Positions 9,100 through 17,739 of a DNA stretch of 64,000 bases are shown here, piece after piece. The DNA is taken from positions 345,356 through 409,355 of the forward strand of contig NZ_QZMN01000001.1 of assembly GCF_003702705.1 (NCBI RefSeq), read 5' to 3'. The position numbers were made by a program, and so were the translations under genes. Every line of letters starts with the position of its first letter. The first letter of the stretch is position 1. The notes beneath the pieces are model-generated. The model saw nothing but the letters and a program-made list of their open reading frames with translations. It ran no database searches and was not told the DNA's origin. This DNA is from Ornithinimicrobium cerasi (GTDB taxonomy: Bacteria > Actinomycetota > Actinomycetes > Actinomycetales > Dermatophilaceae).

Positions 9100-9684
9100 G
9101 TGCAGGGGCTCTACGCGCTCAAACCGTGGTACACCCGCCGTCTCGGCCGAGCCGTGGCGGCGGCCGAGCGGCGTGGCCTCTCGCCCGACGTCTTCACCCT
9201 GGCCGGCGTCCTCGCCGCGGCCGTGGCCGGCGGGGCCCTGGCCGTCGGCTGGTGGTGGGCGGCCCTCCCGCTGCTCGCCCTGCGTCTCGCGGGCGCCAAC
9301 CTGGACGGGGCCGTCGCCCGCGCCCGCGGGGTCTCCCGCCCGTGGGGCTTCGTCCTCAACGAGCTGGGCGACCGGGCGGGCGATCTGCTGATGTGGGCCG
9401 GCCTGGCGTGGTGGGCGGCACAGCACTCGACCGCCGCCCTCGTCGCCGTGCTGGTCGCCAGCGTCGCCGCGACGCTGCCGACGTTCGCCTCCCTCTCGGC
9501 CGCCGGAGCAGGGGGGAGCCGCGTCAACGGCGGGCCGCTGGGCAAGACCGAGAGGTGCGCCCTGGCGGTCCTCGGCTGTGCCGTGCCGTCCTGGCTGGTC
9601 GGCATCAGCATCCTGGTCGTCGTCGGCTCGCTGGCCACCGCCGTCCTGCGGCTGCGCACCGCCCGTGGCGAGCTCCGGCCGTGA
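9100..9684 (+). CDS. CDP-alcohol phosphatidyltransferase family protein, divergent active site
   Basis: A 194-residue membrane protein resembling enzymes that join CDP-diacylglycerol to an alcohol. The expected signature is D-x2-D-G-x2-A-R-x8-G-x3-D-x3-D. Here it reads LDGAVARA and, further on, GDRAGD, so the second, third and fourth aspartates are present but the first position is alanine and the glycine before the third aspartate is asparagine. Four to five hydrophobic helices follow. The start is GTG at 9100. Its stop overlaps the GTG of the CTP-transferase gene, so the two are coupled. The missing first aspartate means activity on standard substrates is uncertain. Confidence 0.75.
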   Translation: MQGLYALKPWYTRRLGRAVAAAERRGLSPDVFTLAGVLAAAVAGGALAVGWWWAALPLLALRLAGANLDGAVARARGVSRPWGFVLNELGDRAGDLLMWAGLAWWAAQHSTAALVAVLVASVAATLPTFASLSAAGAGGSRVNGGPLGKTERCALAVLGCAVPSWLVGISILVVVGSLATAVLRLRTARGELRP

Positions 9685-10592
9685 CCGTCGACCCGGGGCT
9701 GTGGTGGGACACCCTGCTGCACCACGACCGCGTGCTCACGCTGCCGGTGGACCTCCCGTGGTTCGGGGAGGTCACCGGCCAGGGCGTGTTCAACCTCTAC
9801 CTGACCCTCGCCGTCCTCATGGTCGGCGGACTGGCGGTGGCGGTCCTGCGGCAGCCGGAGCTGCGGGCGCGGTGGACCACCTGGGTCCTCATCGCCCCCG
9901 TCGTGGGCCTGCCCATCTGGCTGGGTCGCGGCAGCACCGCCCTCCTCGCCGCCGTCCTGGCCGTGGTGGCGGTCGTCGAGCTCGCCCGCCTGGTCGGCCT
10001 GCCCCGGGCCGAGACGACGATCCTGCTCGTCCTGGCCGTCGCCTACCCGCTCGCCGCGTGGCGGGCGCCGGACCTGCTGCTGCTCGCCCCCGTCGTCGCC
10101 CTCGGCTGCGCGGTGCCGGCCATCGTGCGGGGCGACGCCGCGACGGGGGTGGAACGTTCCGCCCTGACCGCGTTCGCCTCCGTGTGGGTGTGCTGGTCGC
10201 TGGCCCACCTCGTGGTCCTGTGGGAGGACGCCTTCGCGGTCGTCTTCGCCGCCGCCGCCGCCGACGTGGCGGCCTACGTGGGGGGCCGCACCCTGCGCCG
10301 CCTCCGGTGGGCCCGGACCCCGCTCTCGCCCCTGTCGCCGAACAAGACCGTCGGGGGACTGGTCGGGGCGGTGGTCGGCGCCGTGATCGTGCTGCTCGTC
10401 CTCGGTCACCTCAGCGCGGGCATGGTCGTGGCCGTGGCGGCCGGCGGGGTGCTCGGTGACCTCCTCGAGTCGATGGTCAAGCGCCGGGCGGGGGTCAAGG
10501 ACGCCGGCCGGTGGCTGCCCGGCTTCGGGGGGCTCCTGGACCGTGTCGACTCCCTCCTGATCGTGCTGCCGCTGGCGGCTGTGCTGGGATGA
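9681..10592 (+). CDS. Phosphatidate cytidylyltransferase-like membrane protein
   Basis: A 303-residue polytopic protein. The CTP_transf_1 signature sits near the C-terminus as [18 protein letters not shown] followed by GGLLDRVDS. The K-R, K-D and D-R-x-D residues are present; the usual histidine in PGHGG is phenylalanine here. CdsA enzymes make CDP-diacylglycerol from phosphatidate and CTP, the donor substrate for the upstream transferase. Both ends overlap neighbouring genes by 4 bases (GTGA and ATGA), so the three genes form one translation-coupled operon. It is probably an accessory CdsA rather than the housekeeping copy, since it lies away from the usual frr-pyrH locus; that is inference. 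Confidence 0.85.
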   Translation: MTVDPGLWWDTLLHHDRVLTLPVDLPWFGEVTGQGVFNLYLTLAVLMVGGLAVAVLRQPELRARWTTWVLIAPVVGLPIWLGRGSTALLAAVLAVVAVVELARLVGLPRAETTILLVLAVAYPLAAWRAPDLLLLAPVVALGCAVPAIVRGDAATGVERSALTAFASVWVCWSLAHLVVLWEDAFAVVFAAAAADVAAYVGGRTLRRLRWARTPLSPLSPNKTVGGLVGAVVGAVIVLLVLGHLSAGMVVAVAAGGVLGDLLESMVKRRAGVKDAGRWLPGFGGLLDRVDSLLIVLPLAAVLG

Positions 10593-11821
10593 CCGTCATG
10601 GGCAGCACCTCCAGCTCGGACCGCACCACCCGGCCGCCCGCCCGGGCGACCTGGGGCGCCCGGGCCAGGCACGTGCTCTGGCGGGCGATGTCGACGCTGG
10701 TCGGCGGGGTGCGCATCGGCGGCCGGGTGCCCTCCGGGTCCATGGTGCTGGTGGCCAACCACACCTCCCACGCCGACACCGCCGCACTGCTCACGGCGGT
10801 CCCGCCCGACCGTCGGCCGACCTTCGTGGCCGCCGCGGACTACTGGTTCGCCCGACCCTGGCGCCGCGCTCTCGTCTCCGGCCTGGTCGGGGCGCTCCCG
10901 GTGGCCCGCACGGGTGACGCCTACGAGACCCTGCGGGACGCCGCCGCCCCCGTGCTCGCCGAGGGCCGGGCCCTCGTCATCTACCCCGAGGGCACCCGCG
11001 GTGCACCGGGGGAGCCGGTCGGCCCGTTCCGCTCCGGAGCGCTCCGCCTCGCCGCCGACCTGGACGTCCCCCTCGTGCCCGTGGGGATCAGCGGCACCGG
11101 GGAGGTGCTGCCCAAGCACGGGCGGCTCCGGCCCACCGGGGTGGTGCTGCGCTTCGGCGACCCCCTGCCGGGGGTGGTCTGCCGGGACACCAGCCCGGAG
11201 GTGGTGCGGGCCGCGGTCCAGGCGCTGCGCGACGACAGCAGCGCCGTCCCCTGGCCGGACTCGAGGCTCTACAGCTGGCTGGAGCGCCGCAGCGACGTGC
11301 AGCTGATGACCGCAGGTCTGCTCTGGGGGTTCGCCGAGGCGCTGTCCTGGCCGGTCATGGCCGAGGTCTACGTGGTGGCGGTCGGAGCGCCGCAGCCGCA
11401 CCGCGCCGGCCGCGTCGGGGCGTCCGTGGCGGCCGGCTCGGTGGCCGGGGTCCTCGTCCACGCCGCCCTGGCCCGACGAGGCGTCCGCCTGCCGGCACCC
11501 CTGACCACGCCGGCCATGCGCACGGCGGCCCGGGACCACCTCCGCTCCGACGGGGCTCCGGGGATCTGGCGCCAGCTCCGCAACGGGATCCCGGTCAAGG
11601 TCTACGCCCGCGCGGCGGGGGAGTCGGACCTCGCCCTGCACCGCCTCGCCGGCGCCGTGGCGCTGGCCAGGCCGACGCGGATGGCGCTGGCCACGGGCGT
11701 CGTGCTCGTGGCGGGACGGTGGGCCCACCCGCTGCTGCGTCGGCGCTACCCCGAGTTCCTCGTCCTGGGCTCGGCCGTGTTCGCCGAGGGCCTGCACCGC
11801 GTCGTGCGTCGTTGGCGCTGA
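10589..11821 (+). CDS. 1-acyl-glycerol-3-phosphate acyltransferase (PlsC) domain fused to a C-terminal membrane domain
   Basis: The N-terminal ~230 residues are a PlsC-type acyltransferase: ANHTSHADT is the NHx4D catalytic motif and [13 protein letters not shown] the substrate-binding motif. The family is normally 200-260 residues long, but this protein has 410. The extra C-terminal part (about 240-410) contains several hydrophobic helices and resembles no catalytic domain I can name. The ATG at 10589 overlaps the upstream stop. As the last gene of a transferase/CTP-transferase/acyltransferase operon it would make phosphatidate for the other two enzymes. Confidence 0.85.
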   Translation: MTVMGSTSSSDRTTRPPARATWGARARHVLWRAMSTLVGGVRIGGRVPSGSMVLVANHTSHADTAALLTAVPPDRRPTFVAAADYWFARPWRRALVSGLVGALPVARTGDAYETLRDAAAPVLAEGRALVIYPEGTRGAPGEPVGPFRSGALRLAADLDVPLVPVGISGTGEVLPKHGRLRPTGVVLRFGDPLPGVVCRDTSPEVVRAAVQALRDDSSAVPWPDSRLYSWLERRSDVQLMTAGLLWGFAEALSWPVMAEVYVVAVGAPQPHRAGRVGASVAAGSVAGVLVHAALARRGVRLPAPLTTPAMRTAARDHLRSDGAPGIWRQLRNGIPVKVYARAAGESDLALHRLAGAVALARPTRMALATGVVLVAGRWAHPLLRRRYPEFLVLGSAVFAEGLHRVVRRWR

Positions 11822-11834
11822 CCCCGTCCGCGCC

Positions 11835-11850
11835 CCACCCCTAGGGGTGG
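11835..11850. terminator. 16-bp perfect palindrome after the phospholipid operon
   Basis: CCACCCCTAGGGGTGG is perfectly self-complementary and begins 13 bases after the acyltransferase stop. There is no T-run. It may be a terminator hairpin or a protein-binding site for the operon that starts at 11937; the sequence does not decide between them. Confidence 0.4.
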
Positions 11851-11936
11851 CCCTGCCGCTTCACCCGGCGCCCCGCGCCGTCCCCTCCTACGGTGGAGGA
11901 AGGTGGACACGTGGTCCACGACAGAAGGAGGAGCAC

Positions 11937-12752
11937 ATGAGCGACCAGTCTTTCGACCAGCACGGCACCAACCTGAGCACCCGCGACGTGGCGATGGAGG
12001 AGACCGCAGGCGTCGCCTCGGACGCCAAGGAGGGGGCACGCTCCGTGGCCCAGACGGCCGGGGCCGAGGTCCAGAACGTCGCCGGCGAGGCCCGCGACCA
12101 GATCTCGTCCCTCTACCAGCAGGTGCGGCAGGACGTCGGCTCCCAGGCGAGCGACCAGCAGCGGCGCGCGGCGGGCGGGCTGCACGGTCTGGCCGGCGAG
12201 CTGACCCAGATGGCCGACGGGGCCGAGAGCTCCAGCCTGGCCACCAGCCTGGCCCGCCAGGCGGCCGAGCGGCTGGACGGCATCGCCGGCTGGATCGAGC
12301 AGCGCGAGCCGGCCGACCTGCTCGACGAGGTCCGCCGTTACGCCCGACGCAACCCGGGGACCTTCCTGGCCGCGTGCGCGGCCATCGGGCTCGTCGGCGG
12401 GCGCCTCACCCGTGGACTGCGCGACGAGGCCTCCGCGGAGGACGCGCGCTCCCCGCTGGGAGCGCCGGTCCCCGCCTACGGCGGCACGGCGACCACGGGC
12501 ACGACGACCCCGTTCGGCGGTGAGGGCTACGGCGGCCGTCCCGGTCCGGCGGCGACCACCTACACCTCCGCCGGCGCGGCGGTCGCGACCCCTGGCTACG
12601 ACCAGCCCGTCGGGATGCCCGGGTCCACGGACGCCATGTACGACGACGACATCCGCGCCCTCGACGGCGAGGGGCTCGACGGCGAGCGGGGCGAGGTCTA
12701 CCCCGCCACCGCCGACGCCGGCCTGCTCGACGACGGCGGTGACCGCCGGTGA
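11937..12752 (+). CDS. Hypothetical membrane-associated protein, DUF883/YtxH-like
   Basis: A 271-residue protein preceded by a strong ribosome-binding site, AGAAGGAGGAG, which fixes the ATG at 11937. Residues 20-140 are Ala/Gln/Asp-rich helices of the kind seen in DUF883 or LEA-like proteins. One hydrophobic segment follows the RRYARRNPGTFLAACAAIG motif, near residues 140-160. The C-terminal 100 residues are low-complexity Gly/Thr/Tyr/Pro. It is translation-coupled to the holin-like and DUF3618 genes. Such trios are common in Actinobacteria and often linked to stress or envelope adaptation. No enzymatic function is apparent. Confidence 0.75.
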   Translation: MSDQSFDQHGTNLSTRDVAMEETAGVASDAKEGARSVAQTAGAEVQNVAGEARDQISSLYQQVRQDVGSQASDQQRRAAGGLHGLAGELTQMADGAESSSLATSLARQAAERLDGIAGWIEQREPADLLDEVRRYARRNPGTFLAACAAIGLVGGRLTRGLRDEASAEDARSPLGAPVPAYGGTATTGTTTPFGGEGYGGRPGPAATTYTSAGAAVATPGYDQPVGMPGSTDAMYDDDIRALDGEGLDGERGEVYPATADAGLLDDGGDRR

Positions 12753-13258
12753 CCCTGCCGACCACCGGAGGAGCCTCCCGGGTCCCGGACCCGCACGTGC
12801 GCGAACCCGCGGCGCCGGGCGAGGTCCGGCCCGCCGAGCAGATCGACGGCGCCCACCGCTCGTACGACCGCGGTGAGGTCGATTCCGTCGGCGCGCTCGT
12901 CGGCGACGTCACCCGCGACCTGTCGACGCTGATGCGCCAGGAGGTGGCGCTGGCCAAGGCCGAGGCCAAGCAGTCCGCGACCCAGGCGGGCAAGGGCGCG
13001 GGCCTGCTCAGCGGCGCTGCGCTGGCCGGCTACTTCACGCTGCTGTTCCTGTCGGTCGCCCTGTGGTGGGCCCTCGGTGACGCCCTGGACAACCTGGGCT
13101 GGGCAGCCGTCGTCGTCGCTCTGATCTGGGCCGTCGTCGCTGCGGTCCTGGGCGTGATGGGTCGCAGCCAGCTGCAGAAGGTACGGGGCATGCCGTACAC
13201 CGTCGACACCGCCAAGAAGGTTCCTGACGCACTCAAGGGAAACGAGGACCACCGATGA
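12749..13258 (+). CDS. Phage-holin-family / actinobacterial holin-X superfamily membrane protein
   Basis: A 169-residue protein. An N-terminal soluble segment leads into the conserved VGALVGDVTRDLSTLMRQEV and ALAKAEAKQSATQAGKGAG helices, then two closely spaced transmembrane helices (about 90-140). This is the layout of the actinobacterial putative holin-X family. Its neighbours are not phage genes, so lysis is unlikely; membrane organisation or stress is more plausible. It starts with GTG overlapping the upstream stop and ends overlapping the ATG of the DUF3618 gene. Confidence 0.85.
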   Translation: MTLPTTGGASRVPDPHVREPAAPGEVRPAEQIDGAHRSYDRGEVDSVGALVGDVTRDLSTLMRQEVALAKAEAKQSATQAGKGAGLLSGAALAGYFTLLFLSVALWWALGDALDNLGWAAVVVALIWAVVAAVLGVMGRSQLQKVRGMPYTVDTAKKVPDALKGNEDHR

Positions 13259-13950
13259 GCACCTACCCCACCGACCCCACCACCACCAGCGACGACCCCG
13301 AGGTCCTGCGGCGGCAGATCGAGCAGACCCGCTCGGACCTCAGCCGCAACGTCGACGCCCTCGGCGAGGCCGCCAGCCCCGGCAACATCGCACGCCGCCA
13401 GGCCGAGAAGGTCGGCGACTCCGTCCGCGGCGCCGGCCACTCGTTGAAGGAGAAGGTCATGGGCAGCAGCGACCCGTACGACACGGAGCCGGGCCTGACG
13501 GGCCGCACGTCCGAGGCGGCCTCCGCCGTGGGCTCGAAGGTCGGTGACGTCGCCGGCTCCGCCCGCGACGCCGTCGCCTCCACCCCCTCCGCGGTGAAGC
13601 AGCAGGCGCGCGGCAACCCGCTCGCCGCCGGGCTCGTCGCCCTCGGCGCAGGGTGGCTGCTCGGCTCCCTCCTGCCCGGGTCGGAGAAGGAGCGCGAGCT
13701 GGCCGTCGCGGCGAAGGAGCAGGTCCGCGACAGCGGCCTGGCCGAGGAGGTCAGCGCCGCGGCCAAGAACGTCGTCGAGGAGATCAAGCCCCAGGCCCAG
13801 GAGGCCATGGACAAGGTCAGGACGAGCGCGGCCGAGGGCGCCGAGCACGTCAAGGAGGACGCGGCCTCGACCGCCCCGGACGTGAAGAGCAGTGCCCAGG
13901 AGTCCAAGGACACCGTGCAGGGGTACCGCGAGCAGGGCGGCAGCCTCTGA
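13255..13950 (+). CDS. DUF3618 domain-containing protein
   Basis: A 231-residue protein whose N-terminus carries the DUF3618 core: EVLRRQIEQTRSDLSRNVDA, then LGEAASPGNIARR. A single membrane helix near residues 125-140 (AAGLVALGAGWLLGSLLPG) separates long Ala/Lys/Glu-rich helical stretches that should form coiled coils. It is the last gene of the trio and starts inside the previous stop codon. A GC-rich hairpin follows at 13997. No function is known for the family. Confidence 0.85.
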   Translation: MSTYPTDPTTTSDDPEVLRRQIEQTRSDLSRNVDALGEAASPGNIARRQAEKVGDSVRGAGHSLKEKVMGSSDPYDTEPGLTGRTSEAASAVGSKVGDVAGSARDAVASTPSAVKQQARGNPLAAGLVALGAGWLLGSLLPGSEKERELAVAAKEQVRDSGLAEEVSAAAKNVVEEIKPQAQEAMDKVRTSAAEGAEHVKEDAASTAPDVKSSAQESKDTVQGYREQGGSL

Positions 13951-13996
13951 CCAGCACGTCCCCTGGCGACGCCGGGTGACCCTCACCCGAGCGGTC

Positions 13997-14029
13997 CGGC
14001 CCCGTCCACCTCACCGGTGGGCGGGGCCG
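13997..14029. terminator. Bidirectional terminator hairpin
   Basis: CGGCCCCG (13997-14004) pairs with CGGGGCCG (14022-14029), and an inner CCACC/GGTGG extends the stem. It lies between the convergent DUF3618 and spermidine-synthase-like genes. No T-tract follows, as is common in high-GC Actinobacteria. Confidence 0.65.
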
Positions 14030-14034
14030 CGCCG

Positions 14035-14829
14035 TCACCGCAGCCGCAGCGCGCCGGTGTCGGGAGGGACGGGTGAGGCCTCACCCGTCTCGCCGAAGGG
14101 CCGCACCCCCGCGACGAGCCGGTCGACCTCCCCGCCCGCCCGCCACGCGCTGGGGAAGTTCGCGCGTGCGGCCACCCGGCGCAGGCTGACGTCGTCGAGG
14201 GGGTCGTGGGAGGCCACGACGACCACGTTGCCGAAGCGTCTCCCGCTCGCGACCTCGCGGAGCACCATCTGCCCGACGTGCGCGAAACGCTGTCGCAGCG
14301 TCGCGCACAGCCGGGCGACCCAGCGCAGCCCCGGCTCGTCCGCGGTGTTGAGCAGCAGGAGACCGTCCGGTGCGAGGACCCGGTCCAGCTCCCGGACCCA
14401 GGCCGCGCCGGCCAGGTCGCCCGGGACCCGTCCCTCGTCGAACGCGTCGACGACCACGACGTCCGCGGACGCCGTCCGGAGGGCGGCCACGCCCTCCTGA
14501 CCGGTGACGGGCCGCACCCGGATGCGGTGGCCCCTCGGCAGCGGCAGCTCGCGCCGCACGAGCTCGGTCAGCGGGGCGTCGGGCTCCAGCACGATCTGCG
14601 GCGAGCCGGGGTGCACCCGGTGCACCCACCGGGCGAGCGTCATACCCGCCCCGCCCACGTGCGTGACCGCGAGCGGTGCCGGGTCGGGGCGCAGCGCCTC
14701 CAGCACCAGGGCCAGCTGCTGGACGTACTCGAAGACCAGCAGCAGCGGGTCGTCGGGGTCGACGTAGGACTGCGGGTAGCCGTCGCGCTCGACCGTCGCG
14801 CCGCCGCGCTCGTCCCAGACGATGCCCAT
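14035..14829 (-). CDS. Spermidine-synthase-like methyltransferase-fold protein
   Basis: The 264-residue protein has a Rossmann methyltransferase fold of the polyamine-synthase type: THVGGAGMTLARWVH for the nucleotide loop, an acidic strand end in VLEPDAPL, and VVVDAF as the catalytic-loop aspartate. It lacks the full N-terminal beta domain and several substrate residues of true spermidine synthase. The product is therefore not certain, and many actinobacterial paralogues of this kind are uncharacterised. It is 37 bases downstream of the HTH-MurA gene on the same strand and may be co-transcribed with it. Confidence 0.75.
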   Translation of the reverse strand: MGIVWDERGGATVERDGYPQSYVDPDDPLLLVFEYVQQLALVLEALRPDPAPLAVTHVGGAGMTLARWVHRVHPGSPQIVLEPDAPLTELVRRELPLPRGHRIRVRPVTGQEGVAALRTASADVVVVDAFDEGRVPGDLAGAAWVRELDRVLAPDGLLLLNTADEPGLRWVARLCATLRQRFAHVGQMVLREVASGRRFGNVVVVASHDPLDDVSLRRVAARANFPSAWRAGGEVDRLVAGVRPFGETGEASPVPPDTGALRLR

Positions 14830-14866
14830 CCGGTATGCCGTCGCGCCCGCCCGCGGTCCGCCCGGC

Positions 14867-16396
14867 TCAGATGTCCCGGAAGGTCTGGATCCGGGCGCCG
14901 AGGGCGTTGAGCCGCGTGGCCAGCTCCTCGTAGCCCCGGTTGATGACGTAGACGTTGCGCAGGACCGAGGAGCCGGGGGCGGCGAGCATGGCCAGCAGGA
15001 TGACCACGCCCGGGCGCAGCGCCGGTGGGCACATGATCTCGCCGGCCCGCCACTTGGTGGGACCCTCGATCATCACCCGGTGCGGGTCCATGAGGTGGAC
15101 CTTGGCGCCGAGGGTGGTGAGCTCGGTGAGGTAGATGGCGCGGTTCTCGTAGACCCAGTCGTGGATGAGCGTCGAGCCCTGGGCGCAGGCCGCGATGATC
15201 GCGAAGAACGGCAGGTTGTCGATGTTGAGGCCGGGGAAGGGCAGCGGGTGGATCTTGTCCAGCGGCGCCTTGAGCGGCCCCGGGATCGTGCGCAGGTCGA
15301 CGAGCCGGGTGTGCCCGTTGGCGGAGGTGTACTCCGGGCTCAGCTCGCACTGGAAGCCCATCGTGTCCAGCACCGCCAGCTCGATCTCCATGAACTCGAT
15401 CGGCACCCGCTGGATGGTGATCTCGCTGCCGGTGACCACCGCGGCGGCCAGCAGGCTCATCGCCTCGATGGGGTCCTCGGAGGGGGAGTACTCGATGTCC
15501 TGGTCGATCTGCTCGACGCCGGTGACGGTGAGCGTCGTGGTGCCCAGACCCTCGATCCGCACCCCGAGCTGCTGCAGGAAGACGCACAGGTCCTGCACCA
15601 TGTAGTTGGACGAGGCGTTGCGGATCACCGTGGTGCCGGGGTGGCGGGCGGCGGCCAGCAGGACGTTCTCGGTCACCGTGTCGCCCCGCTCGGTGAGCAC
15701 GATGGGCCGGGTCGGCCACTGGGCCGTGTCGACGCTGACGTGGTAGGTGCCGGTCGTGGCCGTCACGTCCATACCGAAGTGGCGCAGGGCGATCATGTGC
15801 GGCTCGACGGTCCGCGTGCCGAGGTCGCACCCGCCCGCGTAGGGCAGCTCGAAGGTCTCGAACTCGTGCATGAGCGGGCCGAGGAACATGATGATCGTGC
15901 GGGTGCGGCGTGCTGCGGTCTCGTCCATCGCCCCGAGGTCGATCCGCTCCGGCGGCATGATCTCCAGGTCGGAGGAGTCCGGGAGCCAACGGATCTTGAA
16001 GCCGATGGAGGTCAGCACCTCGGTGATCCGGTTGACCTCCTCGATCCGCGCCAGGTTGCGCAGGGTCGTCCGGCCCTTGTTCAGGAGTGACGCGCACAGC
16101 AGCGCGACCGCGGCGTTCTTGGAGGTCCGCACGTCGATCTCGCCGGAGAGCTTGACCCCGCCCTCGATGCGCAGGTTCTGGGGGACGCCCGAGCTGACCT
16201 GGACGATCTCGGAGTCGAGCTTCTCCCCGATGCGGGCGATCATCTCCAGGGAGAGGTTCTGCTTGCCCTGCTCGATGCGGGCCACCGCGCTCTGGCTGGT
16301 ACCGAGCAGCACGGCGAGCTCGGCCTGGGTGAGCTCCTTGTGCCGCCGGGCGTCGCGGATCAGACCACCGATGCGGGACAGGTAGCTCTCAGTCAT
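14867..16396 (-). CDS. UDP-N-acetylglucosamine 1-carboxyvinyltransferase-like enzyme with N-terminal XRE helix-turn-helix domain
   Basis: A 509-residue fusion. Residues 8-62 are an XRE-type DNA-binding domain (IRDARRHKELTQAELAVLLG, then TSQSAVARIEQGKQNLS). Residues 70-509 are an EPSP-synthase/MurA fold. The MurA catalytic pair is Lys93-Asn94 in TSKNAAVALL, and the catalytic cysteine is Cys190 in AGGCDLGTRTVEPH. Both are intact, so enolpyruvyl transfer from PEP to UDP-GlcNAc, or to a relative, is plausible. I chose ATG 16396 over the in-frame GTG at 16405 because of the GTGGGGCGC just upstream. A 16-bp palindrome 15 bases upstream suggests self-regulation. It is probably a second MurA-like enzyme, not the housekeeping one. 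Confidence 0.87.
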   Translation of the reverse strand: MTESYLSRIGGLIRDARRHKELTQAELAVLLGTSQSAVARIEQGKQNLSLEMIARIGEKLDSEIVQVSSGVPQNLRIEGGVKLSGEIDVRTSKNAAVALLCASLLNKGRTTLRNLARIEEVNRITEVLTSIGFKIRWLPDSSDLEIMPPERIDLGAMDETAARRTRTIIMFLGPLMHEFETFELPYAGGCDLGTRTVEPHMIALRHFGMDVTATTGTYHVSVDTAQWPTRPIVLTERGDTVTENVLLAAARHPGTTVIRNASSNYMVQDLCVFLQQLGVRIEGLGTTTLTVTGVEQIDQDIEYSPSEDPIEAMSLLAAAVVTGSEITIQRVPIEFMEIELAVLDTMGFQCELSPEYTSANGHTRLVDLRTIPGPLKAPLDKIHPLPFPGLNIDNLPFFAIIAACAQGSTLIHDWVYENRAIYLTELTTLGAKVHLMDPHRVMIEGPTKWRAGEIMCPPALRPGVVILLAMLAAPGSSVLRNVYVINRGYEELATRLNALGARIQTFRDI

Positions 16397-16410
16397 GCGC
16401 CCCACTGTAG

Positions 16411-16426
16411 ATCACATATATGAGAT
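16411..16426. promoter_or_regulatory. AT-rich palindromic operator candidate upstream of the HTH-MurA gene
   Basis: ATCACATATATGAGAT is palindromic at 14 of 16 positions around a perfect CATATATG core (16415-16422). It sits in the only strongly AT-rich spot of this neighbourhood, 15-30 bases upstream of the ATG, and overlaps the likely -10 region on the minus strand. The downstream gene encodes an XRE domain that could bind it. Confidence 0.55.
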
Positions 16427-16452
16427 AAGAATGATGGTCGGGCGGAGACCGA

Positions 16453-17739
16453 TCACGCCGGGCGGATCGCGGCGAGCAGCACGGGACCGACCAGCTCGCG
16501 CTGCCACGGTCGGGCGCCGAGCTCGGCCAGGGCGTCCTCGATGCTGCCGGCGGTCGGAGGAGTGGGCGGGCGCCACAGCACCCGCCTGAACGTGTCGGGG
16601 GTCATGAGGTTCTCGACGGGGACGTCGACCTCCTCGGAGAGCCGCGCGAGCGCCGCCCGCGCGACGGTGAGACGTTCGGCCGCCTCGGGGTCGCGGTCGG
16701 CCCAGGCCCGGACCGGGGGAGGGCCGTCGCCGCGCGCCGGGGGCGCGGGGAGCTCCTCCTCGGGCAGCTCGACCGCCCGACGGATCGCGGCCAGCCAGGT
16801 GCGCTGGTAGCGCAGGATGCCCTGCTCGGCCCGGCGCTGCCTGGAGTGGGAGCGCTCCGGCTTGTCCGAGGCGAGTGCCGAGGCGTGCCTGGGGAGCCGG
16901 GTCGCGAGGTCCACCAGCGTGCCGTCCGGCAGCACCCTGCCCGGCGCGACGTCCCGGTCCCGGGCGATCTGGTCGCGGGCCAGCCACAGCTCTCGCAGCG
17001 CCGCGGTGTTGCGCCGGTTGCGCAGCCGCTGGGTCCCGGTCGTGCGGCGCCAGGGCTCCGGGTCGCGGTCCCGCTGCGGGACGAACTCGCACAGCGCCGC
17101 GAACTCCTGCCGTGCCCAGCCGAGCTTGCCCTGCTCCTCGAGGTCGCGCTCCATACGGTCCCGCAGCTGCACGAGCAGCTCGACGTCGAGCGCGGCGTAG
17201 CGCAGCCAGGGCTCCGGCAACGGCCGGGTCGACCAGTCGACGGCGGAGTGCTCCTTGGCGAGGGTCACCCCGAGGTAGTACTCCAGGGAGGCCGAGAGGC
17301 CGACCCGTGGCAGGCCGGCCAGGCGGGCCCCCAGCTCGGTGTCGAACAGCTCGGCGGGGCGCAGCCCGAGCTCGTCGAGGCAGGGGATGTCCTGGCTCGC
17401 GGCGTGCAGGACCCATTCGGGACCGCTGAGCACGGCCGCGAGCGGCGCCAGGTCGGGGAGCGGAACCGGGTCGACGAGCCACGTCCCGGACCCCTCCCGC
17501 CGCACCTGGACGAGGTAGGCCTTCTGCCCGTACCGGTAGCCGGAGGCCCGTTCGGCGTCGACCGCGACCGGCCCGGTCCCCGCGGTCAGCGACCCGACTG
17601 CGCGGGCCAGGCCCTCGGGGGTGTCGACGACGTCGGGGACCCCGTCCGAGGGCTCGTCCAGGGCGTGGAAGTCGGTCTCGACGTCCGTGTCCGAGCCGGT
17701 CCGGTCCGTGTCGGCGGCGCCCTGGCGGCCGGCCGTCAC
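16453..17739 (-). CDS. rnd: Ribonuclease D (DEDDy exonuclease with HRDC domain)
   Basis: A 428-residue 3'-5' exoribonuclease. The DEDDy motifs are VAVDAERASGYRY (Exo I, D-x-E), HAASQDIPCL (Exo II), and YAALDVELL (Exo III with tyrosine and aspartate). A first HRDC-like segment follows around residues 230-290, and a C-terminal extension includes another helical bundle. It is a cytoplasmic enzyme for tRNA and structured-RNA 3' processing. It starts at a GTG that overlaps the stop of the DUF3000 gene by 4 bases, so the two are co-translated. This DUF3000-rnd pairing is common in Actinobacteria. Confidence 0.9.
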   Translation of the reverse strand: MTAGRQGAADTDRTGSDTDVETDFHALDEPSDGVPDVVDTPEGLARAVGSLTAGTGPVAVDAERASGYRYGQKAYLVQVRREGSGTWLVDPVPLPDLAPLAAVLSGPEWVLHAASQDIPCLDELGLRPAELFDTELGARLAGLPRVGLSASLEYYLGVTLAKEHSAVDWSTRPLPEPWLRYAALDVELLVQLRDRMERDLEEQGKLGWARQEFAALCEFVPQRDRDPEPWRRTTGTQRLRNRRNTAALRELWLARDQIARDRDVAPGRVLPDGTLVDLATRLPRHASALASDKPERSHSRQRRAEQGILRYQRTWLAAIRRAVELPEEELPAPPARGDGPPPVRAWADRDPEAAERLTVARAALARLSEEVDVPVENLMTPDTFRRVLWRPPTPPTAGSIEDALAELGARPWQRELVGPVLLAAIRPA

